Part shown: positions 25,024 to 37,170 of the stretch, in pieces
Layout: every line of letters starts with the position of its first letter
Position numbering within the stretch: position 1 is the stretch's first letter
Assembly: GCA_022578605.1 (NCBI GenBank)
Contig: MU394090.1
Coordinates: forward strand, 248,001-312,000
DNA: 64,000 nucleotides
Source: Camillea tinctor
Taxonomy: Eukaryota; Ascomycota; Sordariomycetes; Xylariales; Xylariaceae
Direction of reading: 5' to 3'
Translations under genes and position numbers: made by a program
The notes under the pieces: model-generated
The model's input: only the letters and a program-made list of their open reading frames with translations
Database searches by the model: none
Told to the model about the DNA's origin: nothing

Positions 25024-27453
25024 CTAAATAGTTGAAGATGAGAGTAAGTCTTCCTCTCTGAAATCATCGATCTCGCCCGCATGCGGAATGTCGCCTTTCC
25101 AATCCTGGGATAGCATTTGATAACACCAGTAATTTTCGTCATCGTACATAGATATGTCTTTCCAGTTAGAAAGTTTAAGCTCTGTCGTTACTCGCCATAT
25201 CAGTCTTGCTCAATACACTCATAATTTGGGGTTCACATAGTAATCTGGGTAGCAACATACTTTGGCTGACTATCTCCTCTTGTATATATTTGATATACTT
25301 GATTTGGTCCGGCGTCATACCATTATCCCTGGTTTCAACATCTTTGAGCTCATCAAAGCTTAGCGAAAAGGGCACGGCTCCAGAACATGCATGATGAAAG
25401 TATGCGAGCATAGTTTTGCACGCATGCATGTAGCCTTGTGTCAGAGTCCCACCCCGGGAACCAGGCTGCCCATAAATTGTGTGAAGTTAACTCGTGAAAT
25501 TAATGATATACGATCAACGTGTACCCGGTTGTAGGTATCGTTGTTATGGTAGAGGATATACAGTAGTACTTACCTTCAAACCTTTCCAAGTAGCATTAGC
25601 AATCAAATCCTTGATAATTAGCCCAAAGTTGGACATCACGATAAAGATGGAAAGAAAAATTTCCAGCCAATTCTCCCGCTTCATTTCATCGATTTTGGCT
25701 TTTAGCTTCTCCAAGAATTGTTTTGTACGAGGGATGAGCAGCTCGCAGATGACGAGATGATCAAGCTGTGTGTCCATGATCGGGGTAATGGGGGTTATTC
25801 CATTCCAAGGATTCCCTGGCTCATTAGGGGGGTTGAGTCCTATGTTGACCCCGCCGCAGAAAACACGCCATTGATTCTCGATGAAGCGTGCTGCAACCCA
25901 TATATCTAGGGCATCTGAGATCAACGTATCCTATTCAACTTACTGTTAGCTATACTTATCGTATTGGGGGTGCATCAGGAATAAAAAAGTTTCTCCATTA
26001 AATACCTGGCCAAAAGCGGTCCACACGAGGGCAGCTTGAATCGTCTCACGAACGACAGGGTTTGCATCAGTAAGTAATGTCTCGATATAAGGAGAGCGCA
26101 CATTATAAAGAAGTTCACGAATGCTTTGACGTGCAGCTTCGATATCACTAATAAAGTAAGGAGGCAACTCCATTGTACGCGGTTGTCCTGACGGGTCTGT
26201 CCAGAAATATGTTGTTCGATCACCTTCCTTAGGCACGAAACGGGATACCTTAACAGAGAGTGCATTGTCTGCCCCTTCACCAAGCCCTTGAGTAAGGAAA
26301 AGCACGTGCGTGTTGGAATGGCCTCCATATTCTACGAGTTCTTGCTGTTTGCGTTGAACCCAGAAATTCAGGTCATTCGATATCGTTGGACCTAATGATG
26401 TTAGATAAGCATTTGTGACGTGATCAATGCTAATAGTATTTCACCTTTACGATGCAAATGGAGGTCTAATATGTTGACACGTATGCATGGTTGGTATTTG
26501 AACTGTGTTGTTTGACGTCTGAGGCACTGACGGCAGGGCTCGTATATGTTTTCTGACACATCACACTAGATATTTAGTCGTAATGACACCCACGAGGAAG
26601 ATTACAGGACAGAAACTGCTTACTCGGAGCCTATGTCTTCGACATCTAAAACAAGCACCGAGACGTCTAGTGATGACGGTTGCTCGTCGTAATTCATTGT
26701 CTACAGGTGCACGAACAACCTGATTAAGACCAAAGACAGCCACTGTACCGGCAATGTCCCCATTTTCATCTAGCTTAACCGAGGTCTTAGGACACTATCA
26801 CTAGAGTTAGCAAAGAGGCGCTAGAACCTATGGATAGTATAAGAATATCATACAGTATCCATTTTTAAAACATCCAGTCTCTCGGTTAACGCACAAGATG
26901 CCTTCTTAACCAAAGACTTGTTTCTAGGGATACGCTTTGACTTTGATCTTTTTTGTGCCTTCATAGGACTATACTGTACAACTTGAAGCGGACTATTGTT
27001 GTTGGACGAAGTGGAGATATTTAAAGTAATATCAGTCAAGTTAGTAAACGAGGAAATAGTATCGGAAGAAGGGAGGGTGCTGGATGAGGTAGAGCAAGGA
27101 CTTGAGATCCCGAAATGTTGATTGGCTTTCCAAGGAGAAGCTCGATTCGTGGCCTCCTGGTCGCGTGACGGGGAAGCTAGGAAAGGTAGCATTGATGTTT
27201 CTTGGTAACTATCCAATGTTGATGGCGTGAAAGCAAGTGAGTCAAACTGACTATATCCATTATTACACGAGACATCCATTAGAGCCTCTGCCTGCGGGAC
27301 AGGAAGAAGATCGAGTTCTCCAGTAACACACGAATATACCTCATCCGTTGGATCCCTTGCATAGCATGGGTAGTTCCACAAGGTTGGTGTGCTATGCTCC
27401 TGGTCATCAGAGCTGTTAGGAAGAGGATCTGGATACATAGTATGCATCGCCAT
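25024..27453 (-). CDS. Zn2Cys6-like fungal transcription regulator
   Basis: A putative nuclear DNA-binding regulator. Seven exons (26854-27453, 26624-26794, 26445-26565, 26006-26391, 25574-25930, 25261-25465, 25024-25208) join in frame to 674 residues. The first 200 residues are Ser/Thr/Asn-rich with a basic end (KAQKRSKSKRIPRNKS). A cysteine cluster follows near residues 245-285: ACFRCRRHRLRC, then EPCRQC and QPC, spaced C-x2-C-x6-C-x9-C-x2-C-x12-C. This resembles a Zn2Cys6 binuclear cluster but with a long last gap. The C-terminal half contains NPWNGITPITPIMDTQLD, WLEIFLSIFIVMSNF and YWCYQMLSQDWKGD, segments recalled from a large family of fungal regulators. The start ATG sits next to a possible acceptor (TTTTTTAG), so a 5' leader intron or a short extra upstream exon (to about 27564) is possible. 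Targets unknown. Confidence 0.8.
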
Positions 27454-28272
27454 TCTAAAAAAGAATGTGACAGGGGTAATAAGAGGGAGTTTGAGGATTG
27501 CAGAAGAAAGACAATGACGGGCCATACCTGTGTTCTTAACATACCACAATAGCAATGACGACACAGCGCTTATTCTTCATAGAACACAGACCTATTAATG
27601 TAAGACATGCACATTGCTCAGCTGCAATGCAGATTTGAACCTATCTTCCCTAGTTGGGAAAATTATTGCATAGAGAGGCTTCTCAGATGACCTACACAGA
27701 AGCCCGGCTTACTTCTAACATATACCTCGTTAACTTTAGTTTACGCAAGGCATCCCCTCACAAATATTTCGACGTGGTCATAGTTTGTCCTTCGTGATTA
27801 TATATATCGACTACTAGAATGTGCGATACTATTCTTTCTCCTTACCTTCATGATATCTTATCCCTAACTCCCAGAAGCAACGATTCATCAACTCAATCAG
27901 GGGTTGCAGATCATGCCGGTGGCTGCATACGCATGATAATACTTTTTCCGGTATCCAACCTAAAGAAGTAATACCATCCCGATTTCTCAATCGGGTCAAA
28001 AATCGGCAATTCTCAGTCATCAAGCAAAAGGTGAATATTTATTAAAAAAAAGAGCTGGGACTAAATCAACAAATTAAGGCAACAAATGTGAATATTCTCA
28101 GTCATCACTATCTGAACTTTCCAGTCTTTCGTATTGGGCTGACTTTTTGAGGTCATCATTTTGTTGCCGACTGCTAATTTGTAATTTTGGCCGATCTCTG
28201 AGCCTGACCCCTCCCCTCTCGACCGCTACATCTCCTGCGTCGGGCACCGCTGCCGTACCCCCCTAAAACGCC
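27454..28272. other. Intergenic between divergent genes
   Basis: Separates the regulator gene (minus) and the GNAT gene (plus), so it should hold both promoters. A 64-codon minus-strand frame at 27829-28023 ends near a GTAAGG donor-like site. It could be an upstream exon of the regulator, but no convincing acceptor join was found, so it is not called. Confidence 0.45.
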
Positions 28273-29019
28273 ATGGGAGGAGGACCCGACATCCCGGACC
28301 ACCATTTGCACAAAGATTTCTTAGTGCGTGAAGCTACTGAGGCTGACCTTAATGATATAACCGAAATCGTCAAGGCCGGCTTTCCCGATGATCCAGGGTG
28401 CGATTACAAGTATCCCTACAGAGGTGACAATGAAGAAGACTTCCGAAAATGGACGCAGCGGGAATACGAAGAATATCTCAATCAGCCAGAAAAGTACTGC
28501 GTGTTAGTAGTGACAGCACCGCAACGAAGTGAAGACGCGGTCATCCAAAAACCGATCTCATTTGGTGTTTGGGATTGCGCAGTCGAAATCAGGTCAAAGG
28601 CTGGCGGTAATGCATTTCTATGATACGTATTAAATTAATATCAGATAGCTAATAAGTCTTTAGACCATGGCATCAACGAGCGGCGCGATGCGAATCGGGA
28701 TCACGTAAGAGAGTATAGAGAGGCCATGTCGAATGCATTTTCTAAAAATTTCCTTCGCCATGGAAACAACCAACTGAATCTGCTCTGGCTCATTACGATC
28801 CCTAAATTCCGTTGCCAGGGCGCTGGGTCACTCATTTGCTATTGGGGCCAGGAAGAGGCCAAGAAGAGACACAAAGATTTCTTGACTGTCATGGCAAGCC
28901 CTATGGGCAAGAATTTATACAAGGACCATGGGTATGGCCTTATCGACACTGTGATGGCTCAAAGGAAAGGGGAGGAAGAAAAAGTGGAAGTTTACATCAT
29001 GGAGAAACAGCTCGTGTAA
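28273..29019 (+). CDS. GNAT-family N-acetyltransferase
   Basis: A Gcn5-related N-acetyltransferase, which moves an acetyl group from acetyl-CoA to an amine. Two exons (28273-28606, 28664-29019) give 229 residues. The N-terminal strand-helix FLVREATEADLNDITEIVKAGF is typical of the fold. The acetyl-CoA pyrophosphate loop follows as IPKFRCQGAGSLICYWGQEEAKK (the RxxGxG/A pattern), and the last part is MGKNLYKDHGYGLID. A helical insert (REYEEYLNQPE; REYREAMSNAF) lies between. The substrate cannot be read from sequence. It is flanked by the regulator and a large gene-free gap. A resistance or tailoring role is possible, but a general metabolic role is equally likely. Confidence 0.85.
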
Positions 29020-30567
29020 ATGACGTGAACACTTTTATGCCTCAACGCCCGGAACTAGAATGCTGCTTATAGCAAACTCGGAGTAAGTATGGTCAGGGGT
29101 TATAGTATTAAACCATGATATGGTGTTCTTGAAATTGAATATTGAATGACCGCATTGAATTATTCTAATATTAAGGATTCTAAACATGAGATATCTGCTA
29201 ATAGAAAGGAAACAACACAAGCTATAAATATCGAGTGTTGTTTTTATTAAACACCGTTGCCAGTCCTAAGGATATCTATTTTTTCCAAGTCGATCCATAT
29301 CAATAACATATTATCGGTATCCTCGTGTGTTTACAAACCGCAGTATCTCGACACAAAACTCTCTCCCAAGTCTTACTCATCTGATATTATGGATCAACCA
29401 CTCTTGTCGAGGCACGTTGGCTGCGTCGGTTTCTCCCACATAATGCTCTAGCATGCTGAGCTTTGATCGCTTCGATTCCTCGAGCACATGACTATGCAGG
29501 CTGCAGTGTGGCGAGTAGCACTCCATCATAGGGGAGATGACGATTTTTAAAGATGTACGGGAATAAACAGGGATGGTCGTGTGTAAGCTTTGATCGATAT
29601 CCTCGATCACGGGAGAATTCCAGCTTGGAATTGAAATCCAATGTCCAACGCCAGCGAGCGTATGATCGAGACAGCACCGGACCAATGGTACCATGGGGGC
29701 TCCTTTATTTCCACTAGATTGTTAACGTTGCTGACACAAGGAAAGGGGCATACGTGTCTTACATAGTCTTTGATTCGTGGTGCTGACGTATTAAAGGAGC
29801 GTTTGCTTCAAAGTGGCCACCTTTAAAGTGTCTAGCACAAGATGATTCTGATTCAGTGTTACTGGACTTCATAATGTTTAGATTGAAGATTCATGATATC
29901 CAGATGTCAGGTTTTAGACAAATGAGCGTGGAATTTCTCCTCTATATCTATAACACCCTACTTTTTAAACCCTCCCGATTGCCTTAAATGGCAAGTAGTT
30001 CATTACTTCCCTTGAGTTAAGATCGTCCTGGGCTCACAGTACAGCCCAAAGTACACGTATTGACAATCTTCTCGGCAATGGACAGGTAATTCATAACCTT
30101 GCACTGACAATTCCCGTAGAAACACCGTGTTTTTTTCTCTCTTTTTACTATTCTTAGATTATAGGATTTGCCTCACGATCAGCCTTGCACATATGATCGA
30201 TCATGAAATCAAGTGCTACATGGTTGAGTGGCTTTGATATTAATCTCCCCGATTGCCCAAATAGGTAATGAATAGCCGTTTCACTTCAATCTGGCTGCCG
30301 GTGCGGGTCTTACCCACGAAGCTTAAGCTGACCTCAAGTTAATTTCAGCCCCCTTTATGGTGTCTTGATACGAATCAATCTGCTATGTTGAGGTTTTGGG
30401 TCCGAGCTTATAAGTGACTTGATATAGTTCTTTATTGTAATACCTTCAGATACTGAATATACAGTGTCGCTTATATATATGAGATATGCAATAATACGGG
30501 TTATGCTCTATACTTATATCACTCGGCTTGAGATGGGGGATATTGGCAGTTTATTTGATGTGTTTAA

Positions 30568-30588
30568 ATACCACCTAAGAGGTGGTAT
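30568..30588. repeat. Perfect 9-bp hairpin
   Basis: ATACCACCT and AGGTGGTAT surround AAG. It lies in gene-free DNA with no adjacent T-run or gene end, so it is unlikely to be a terminator. Confidence 0.6.
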
Positions 30589-31576
30589 GGTGCTGGACGT
30601 CTAGTAGCAAGTAACACAATAAACACAATTCGGTCCTTAGTTATTATTATCTTTAATTTATCTCGCCCTAGTTCCTTATCAGCACTACTTAACTAAGTTA
30701 CACGTAAGTATTAATTAAGCAGAAATATCTCGTATTAATCAAGCAGAAGCATCTTGTGTCAGGACATGGGGTTACCATACTACTACTCCTACATCATGTA
30801 TATATACAGCAGGCTTATGCCCGCCTCAGACTCTCCTCTGGGCTAATACATTTTATCCCTTTCCCTCACTATCAGGCCAGTTGTAACGAGCCCTCCTTAT
30901 AACAGGTAGGTCACGTGCTGATCTTGACTTTATAAGACAGTGAGGCGAGGTTGGTTCAGTATTTCACGTTGTGCTCGTTAGAGGGGTTTACGGGACCCTC
31001 GCTGTGATTTCAAAGAGTGAATAAAGCCTTAAATTGATAGCTAAAGAACGAGTGACTATAAGAGAATTACAGCTAACTTATATACACCTTTTTGCGTAGT
31101 TGGCGTAAAGGCGTAATGCGTAACTTCAAAAGACGTTAGTTACGCTAATTACGTTGGCGACGGTTACATTCTTGTACCAGGAATGGTTAGTGCCAACTGC
31201 ATGTTGAAAATAACAGTTGTTCCGTTTCCGGCGACTCCACTTGTAATGGAGGGTCGTAACACCAGTCCGATATCTCGTATTAATATATATTATATTCAGT
31301 ACTCCAGTAGATGACAACGCTGGAAATGGAACACGGCTTTGAAAATCGGAAACAATTATTTACAGCCTTGACTCATAGGGAAAGGCTCGAGCCTTTCCAA
31401 AGTTAAAGTTAAGTGCATAAATGGAACAGTGGGGGATGATCCAATCAAACCAGTCACACTATGTACTAGAGAAATGATTCATATAACTTACTTGAAATAA
31501 GCGGTCGAATAGCTCAATTACCTAATAACGAGAGTCACAGTGGAACGAGAAAAATAGAAAACAGCAATTATTCGTT

Positions 31577-31593
31577 GTTGTCCTAAGGACAAC
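31577..31593. repeat. Perfect 8-bp inverted repeat
   Basis: GTTGTCCTAAGGACAAC, an 8-bp palindrome around a single A, in AT-rich gene-free DNA. Confidence 0.6.
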
Positions 31594-32027
31594 CACAAGA
31601 GAACCTCTCCTGGAAAGCTTTTGGCTTTCGTGCCTCTGAAATACTTAATTCAGAGTCAATATCTATCCACAGAGATATTTGTGATCAGATTATAGTCTTT
31701 CCTCCGAAAATAGCCTTATTCTAACAACAATTTAGAAAGAGGTAGACATGATAATGTAGTAATAAAGAAAATAATTCAAGAAAGGGCGAAAAATGGGGAC
31801 TTAGAGATGAGAAAGAGAAATTGCTGTGGATGAGGGTTTTCACGAATGGATTACTTGACATCGGTATAACATGCTCTGTGGATGTTTTAGTCTGCTACCT
31901 TGGAACTGTAAGTATTTATTTTTATTCGATTTCACAAAGTTAAGTAAATGGGCTTTGGTACATGAAAATAGGCATAAATATCTTGTTAGATTATGAAGTT
32001 AGCAACCCACTGCACGCTGCCGTATTG

Positions 32028-32103
<76 letters not shown>
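32028..32103 (+). repeat. (CTA)25 microsatellite
   Basis: About 25 uninterrupted CTA units over 76 nt. The apparent poly-leucine frame spanning it is an artefact of the repeat. Confidence 0.95.
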
Positions 32104-32752
32104 CTACATGTATATATATTAAGGCGTACGCCTCTCTAGACCATATATAGGACTTATACACTTAACCTCATGGTTGTCTCCTAGAAATATACATATCTGC
32201 TTATTCAAGAACAGTTTTAGCAAAGGTGTTGAAGAAAAGAAAATGTCGGGGATTGGCAAGGAACAAGAAAGTTGTTTCTGTATATAGGTAACCGGAGACA
32301 TATTGTTGTGGGGACTAGGGGAACTAGGAACCACATTTCTGTGTATATAGCTCGCGTTGCAAGTTTGCGATGGTTTCTTTTTTTTTTATCATTATGGCAC
32401 GTCGGCGTTACTATACAACATAGATCAATACATTCCTTCGCTTTTTGATTTTCCATATGACTCTATTACAAACAAACAGTATGAAGGTTGGATGTCGTAG
32501 ACTAGGGACTACAGTCCCTAGTCCCTCACAGCCTCATACAACTGTTGGTAGGGGGTCCCCTCTATCTCCAGTTCAATATAAGGTTAGCTAGTTATAGATT
32601 CCTCGCACAACAACATAATGATTTCCTAAACGCTTGCTTGTTAACAGATACTTTATAGTATTAGCTATCGTCGTATACGTAAACATGAACACACGTTATG
32701 TAATCACCCGCGTACCTAAATAAGTATCTGATGTATTGCTCAATAACATGTC

Positions 32753-34022
32753 TCACGTGTTAATACCTAGCACATTAATATACCCAAAGGAGAGCTTTGC
32801 TAACAACATCAGAAAGAAGAACACGATCTTAGTCAATCCCTCTGCAAAAGATCGATTAGTCAATTGGACTAGCATAACAATACGCCGAGGGAGAAATTTG
32901 AGCTGACTTACGAGGGAATCTGCAGACATCAGTAAACTGCACACCTTTGTATACCTCCTCGCCGACCTTGCCGCCAGACACCTCGCCCAGGAACGCAGTG
33001 AGTCCGCATTCATTACCGCCAAACCACACATCGAAAGCCGTGCGCCGATGGGTGATTTCGAATCTGTACTCCTCTCCCGGCTCGCTGGTCGTGAAATGCA
33101 AGACGGCGCCCGTGCTCTTGTCGTTGAACGGTCCCGAGTGCCCCGTGTTGTACGTCGGCAGCCACCGGACCTGCTTCCGCTTCTTCTTGCTTTGAGCGCC
33201 AGGCAGGGTGGGCGGGTCGTCTTCACGGTAGATCTCCAGCTCGCCGAACCGCTTCTGCCCGTCTTTGGCCACGTACCCGCTGGAGTGCACCGTGCCGTCC
33301 GGGGCGCTCCACTCCATGCAGGTGACGCTCCACGGCCCCGCTACGCCCCGACACACACGCCATCCCGGCGTTGTGTCGAACCAGGATCCCGCCGCCCAGA
33401 TGTGCATGTGCCCGCCGATGCCCCGGAACCGCAGAGGCCGCCCGCGGAACATCAGATCTGCCTCAAAAGTGGCAGTGGGTATGACCTGGACGAGGTTAAT
33501 CTTAGGCAAGAGCTCAGTGGACACAGTTTTGCCTTGGCTGACGACCTCGTCGTGTGTCTGACCCCCTGGGTACACCGCTGGGGACAGGCCGGCTAAGGTG
33601 AAATTCCCCTTGGCCTCGGGGGTGTCCATATGGACGGTGGCCCTACTTCCGTCCGAGACGATGGTGTGCTTGTAAGTTTTGTCCTTGGCCGTCCACGTGC
33701 CGTCAACGCCGCCCGACTTGGACTCGTTGATGACGGCCTCGCTCATCCAGTCGACGTGGTTGAAGTGAGTGCCGTCGGAGAAGGTCACGTCCAGCTCTAC
33801 GCGGAGATGTCCCTGTCCCAACAGAGCATAGCTCGCGTCCCGCGCGAGCGTGAATACGATGCCGGACTTGCCGTCGTCGGCGACGCTGTCGTAGTACCAC
33901 TGCTCGAAGACTGGCCCCTTGATCCCGGAGACGCGCCAAGACGCGAGTGGATCGGCGGAGCTTGTGGAGAAGTGGATGCTCTTCTCCTTTTGATAGGCGG
34001 TGACTCTATTCACGCGAGACAT
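32753..34022 (-). CDS. Lipocalin-fold Diels-Alderase-family protein
   Basis: Resembles the CrtC/hydroxyneurosporene-synthase-like two-domain beta-barrel proteins that serve as intramolecular [4+2] cyclases in fungal PKS-NRPS pathways (cytochalasan and decalin-forming enzymes). Two exons (32912-34022, 32753-32841) give 399 residues. The first domain includes WRVSGIKGPVFEQWYYDSV and FSDGTHFNHVDW; the second includes FRGIGGHMHIWAAGSWFDT, GPWSVTCMEWSAPDG and FGGNECGLTAFLGEVSGG. In this pathway it would catalyse ring closure after Knoevenagel condensation of the released aldehyde. The splice at GTAAGT replaces a shorter open ending with QGLTKIVFFFLMLLAKLSF, a likely C-terminal membrane helix at about residues 371-390. 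Nearest cluster neighbours are the Zn2Cys6 activator and the enoyl reductase. The family call is firm; the reaction is inferred from context. Confidence 0.85.
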
Positions 34023-35929
34023 TTTCTATAGGTCTTCGTGAAGGAATACTTACCAGGCCGTGGTACTAAATCGGTGTGACTAATGTGGCTTATACCCTCA
34101 TGGAGAGCTGCTGAAGTTCCTAACGGACAGACTCTGAATTTGGTGCTTAAAAGCTTAAGAATATCAAGTCTTTTGAAACTCTTGCTTATACAACATATTC
34201 TAGTCCACTCTCGCCTGCGCCCTTTCGGACCCTTTCGCCTCGTTACGCTGGGCTCATGGCTGGGAAGGCTTACGCTCGGTCCGAAAGCCTGTACCTAGGT
34301 AACAAGGTGTAGGAATGGGCGTATTCTCGTCATTCACCGGTTATGTATTTATACAATACTTATCTATGTTTACGTAATCGATGTTATTGCCTTTTTCGAA
34401 ACTGCTTGCGAGGTGTCTCATGGGGCGTATTACATGCATGCGCGTCGTGGTATTGTATACCCAGCAAGGGAAGGGGAACAAACTGCGAATGCGCGTTGAA
34501 TAGCTAGGTTGGTATAGAGTCCGGGGATCGCATACCTCGGAATTCGAAGAAAGGTCTATGCATATGGTTGTAGGACGCTGGCCGCTCCTCGGAGATGGAA
34601 GCGACAACCGGAAGCACTTGAGCACTTTATGGGGAGGTATGTGATAAGGAAGGCTGCTTACATCGAGGATCTTGGCTGTGGTCATCATAATCAATAAGAC
34701 ATAATATACGACTTGTGCTTGAGCGCAGGGATGTATTATGACTGAGTTTGATTCTGAGTCTGCAAGAAACATCCATAACCTACTAGGTTACCTAAATATT
34801 TCCTAGATTCGATGCGGATTGTGGTGATAGCGGCGGAAATAGTGTACAACGATGGGCACTTCACGACATAAGAAGGCTAGTAGGGATCATGATAAATTCA
34901 TGTCTCGGGGTATTATAAGCATCGAAAGAGTAGTGAAACAACAACAAGGGTTAGGTATAAGCATAAACAAATATGCTTATTGTTCATCCCAACATGGGCA
35001 TGTGGTGTGGGGTACGGAGTGTTATAATGAATCTAGGTTTAATATCTAGTGCTGTATATCTCTACATAGTATAGTATCGACAATTGAGATAATTCAAGTA
35101 ACTACCCAACTTACATACATAGGCAGACTTATCACTTTCATCCCTTGCCCATGACTATAGATTAAAGAAGGAAAATATTCCGTTCTGGCCACTGGCATGA
35201 GAACACTACACTTTAGATAAGTACTTTGAAGACCCGGGGTTGCTATAGCTTAGTCACGACCCAATATTTCTACACTAAAACTAGCGTTCTCCATCCCGAG
35301 GGATGGTTTGGAAACTAGGGATAAATTCTCTTTTTGCTTTTCCCCTTTTAAGAAGAAAAACCTAAAAATGAGGAAAATAAACAAAAAGGTAGGTCTGTGT
35401 AACATACGATCGCATAATAGGACGCCACAAGAATGTGCTTCCTTTTGAGCCAACCAAACCTGCATAAACCCCTCCCAGGTCTAGGCTAGGTAGGATCGTA
35501 CCCCGTCAGCCATTTCTTTTTTCTTTTTCTTGTTCTTTTTTCCTTTCACATCTAGTCTTATCCGTATTCGCAGACTCTTATACTTACATACTGCATACCC
35601 TTATACCTACCCAGGTTATATAACTCGGAACTTGGGTTCTATCATGTAGGTTTGGTAGGTGTTTCATTTGCAGTCCAGATATTTATACTGGGTGTCCTTC
35701 TTGTGCCGGCACGAAATACATCCGAGTCCATGCTTACTACGGAGTAGTAGGATAACCTATATCATTTCGCTTAGGCATGTTACATCTTCATGCAAGCTTG
35801 CCTTGTCCTACTAGACAGCTAGTGCCAGAGACTGTCTCTGTCATAGGTTCCACTACTTGATAGACAGACCTACCTTCTTAACATCTCAGCCTCAGCCTCA
35901 GCCTGACTATATTCTGCTTCTTGTTCGCA
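34023..35929. other. Divergent intergenic region, Diels-Alderase / activator
   Basis: About 1.9 kb containing the promoters of the Diels-Alderase-family gene (minus) and the Zn2Cys6 activator gene (plus). The notable element is the inverted CTTTCGGACC/GGTCCGAAAG pair at 34222-34287. The minus-strand 143-codon frame at 34341-34772 is unrecognised and not called. Confidence 0.5.
34222..34287. promoter_or_regulatory. Inverted GGTCCGAAAG pair upstream of the Diels-Alderase gene
   Basis: CTTTCGGACC (34222-34231) and its exact complement GGTCCGAAAG (34278-34287) flank 46 nt, about 200-265 bp upstream of the Diels-Alderase start. Each arm contains a CGG/CCG triplet, the half-site type bound by Zn2Cys6 factors. 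Similar CCGAAAG words recur in two other cluster promoters. Binding by the cluster activator is inferred only. Confidence 0.35.
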
Positions 35930-37170
35930 ATGGCACACGCGACAAACGCGTCAACCACGACACCCGGTAAGCGGGGTGCCGGGTACAATAAACCCGCCTG
36001 CGATAGATGTAGAGGTCAGAAGCTCCGTTGCATATGGGAATCCGATTCTCCCAAATGCCATAGATGTACGAGAGCGGGCACAATGTGTGTAATGCCGCCA
36101 CGGCGGCCTATTGGCCGTCCTCCTAGTCAAATCAATAATGTACGAGAACAGTCTTTTGGCTGGGAAGATTATATGGAAGATGAAAATAGACCTTCCGACG
36201 CCAATAGTTCTATACTAGGCAATAACTCGGTCGCCTCTGTCATGAATCTGCTTTCAGATGACGCTCAGTGGGCGGGTTTATCTTCCGCTCCGACCTCCTC
36301 TTCGACCAGCACTTTTAGCAATGCCATAAGGTCCAATAGTTTCTCCTCCCCATCGCCGAATCTACAACTAGACTTAGGGGAGCTCATCAATGAGTGAGTT
36401 TGGCCTCTCCAAATCAGCTACCTAACTTAGATCTCGTATCAGCTTGCTAACACGCCCGGGGTGGCACATCTAGTGCCATGGGGCCAAATGACCCAAACAC
36501 TCCGCGGTTCACGTCCAAGAGTAATCACGGCTTCGTGGGACCTGCGCAGACTCAGAACTACGACATACCTCCAACTCCGCCTAGCATTGGAGGGGATGTT
36601 CGGATGTTGCAAGCCGACCCGATGCCCATGGAAGGTTCCCAGTTGACTGGGGATGAAGAGGTCAATTACATAAGGCAGCTTTGTGATATACACGGCGCGT
36701 TAGTTCGGCATCCGCTATATGGAGAGTCCTTAACTAGGCAAACTCAGCCTCAAGCTCAGGGGCAGACGCAAACGGGGACTGGTTCGCGAATTTCAGATCT
36801 CCAGCTTGGTCGTCTATTTGCCTTGACAGTCCAGCTTACGGGTATGACGGGGCATGTGTCACCAATTGAAGGAAGTCGTGCCACAATCACTCCCCGTCCG
36901 CCACTCAAAAATAGTGCTACGATCCTGCTCGCCCTCAGTTGCTACGTCAGACTTGACCAGCTATACTCTCGCGCCGTCGATCTCCTCCGAGAATTGCATG
37001 ACAGTGACCAGAGGCTCGACGACTCATACCAACTGATGTCTGGTCTGACCATCGACGGGTTCTCCCTGGGCGCCTGCCACGAGTTTCAACTCGGGTTTGT
37101 TCTTCAGCTGTGTGAAAAAACCCGCCAGAGGTTAGGCGCAACGGTTCATAGGTTACGAACTAACCAATGA
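35930..37170 (+). CDS. Zn2Cys6 transcription factor, AflR-like
   Basis: A likely pathway-specific activator. Exons 35930-36393 and 36474-37170 give 386 residues; GTGAGT donor and CTAG acceptor keep the frame where the nearer CAG acceptor would hit a stop. The N-terminus carries a binuclear zinc cluster at about residues 23-52: ACDRCRGQKLRC, then PKCHRCTRAGTMC (C-x2-C-x6-C-x9-C-x2-C-x6-C). A basic linker PRRPIGRPP follows, as in AflR-type regulators. A Ser-rich middle part follows. The C-terminal half (LSCYVRLDQLYSRAVDLLREL, FSLGACHEFQLGFVLQLCEKTRQRL) resembles the AflR-family regulatory domain. The start is the first ATG; the frame is open slightly further upstream. It lies between the Diels-Alderase and enoyl reductase genes, which supports a role in controlling this cluster. 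Confidence 0.88.

Larger units (their letters stand above)
29020..32752. other. Gene-free 3.7-kb gap
   Basis: This gap separates the 16-29 kb gene group from the PKS-NRPS cluster. The best open frame, 29377-29694 on the minus strand (105 codons), is unrecognised. The gap carries hairpins at 30568-30588 and 31577-31593, a 15-bp exact direct repeat (ATATCTCGTATTAAT at 30725-30739 and 31270-31284) and a long CTA microsatellite (32028-32103). The mix suggests decayed mobile DNA, but no terminal repeats, integrase or reverse transcriptase remnants could be identified. Confidence 0.5.

Noticed and set aside
27829..28023. 64-codon frame as a first exon of the regulator
   Set aside because: A donor-like GTAAGG is present, but no in-frame acceptor join to the regulator was convincing.
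29377..29694. 105-codon minus-strand frame
   Set aside because: No recognisable family, no splice partners, and it lies in a repeat-bearing gap. Left uncalled.
30760..31020. Possible solo LTR of a retroelement
   Set aside because: It has a TGT-like start but I found no matching second copy, primer-binding site or polypurine tract in the window.
31962..32150. Open frame with a long poly-leucine stretch
   Set aside because: It is produced by the CTA microsatellite and has no other coding signal.
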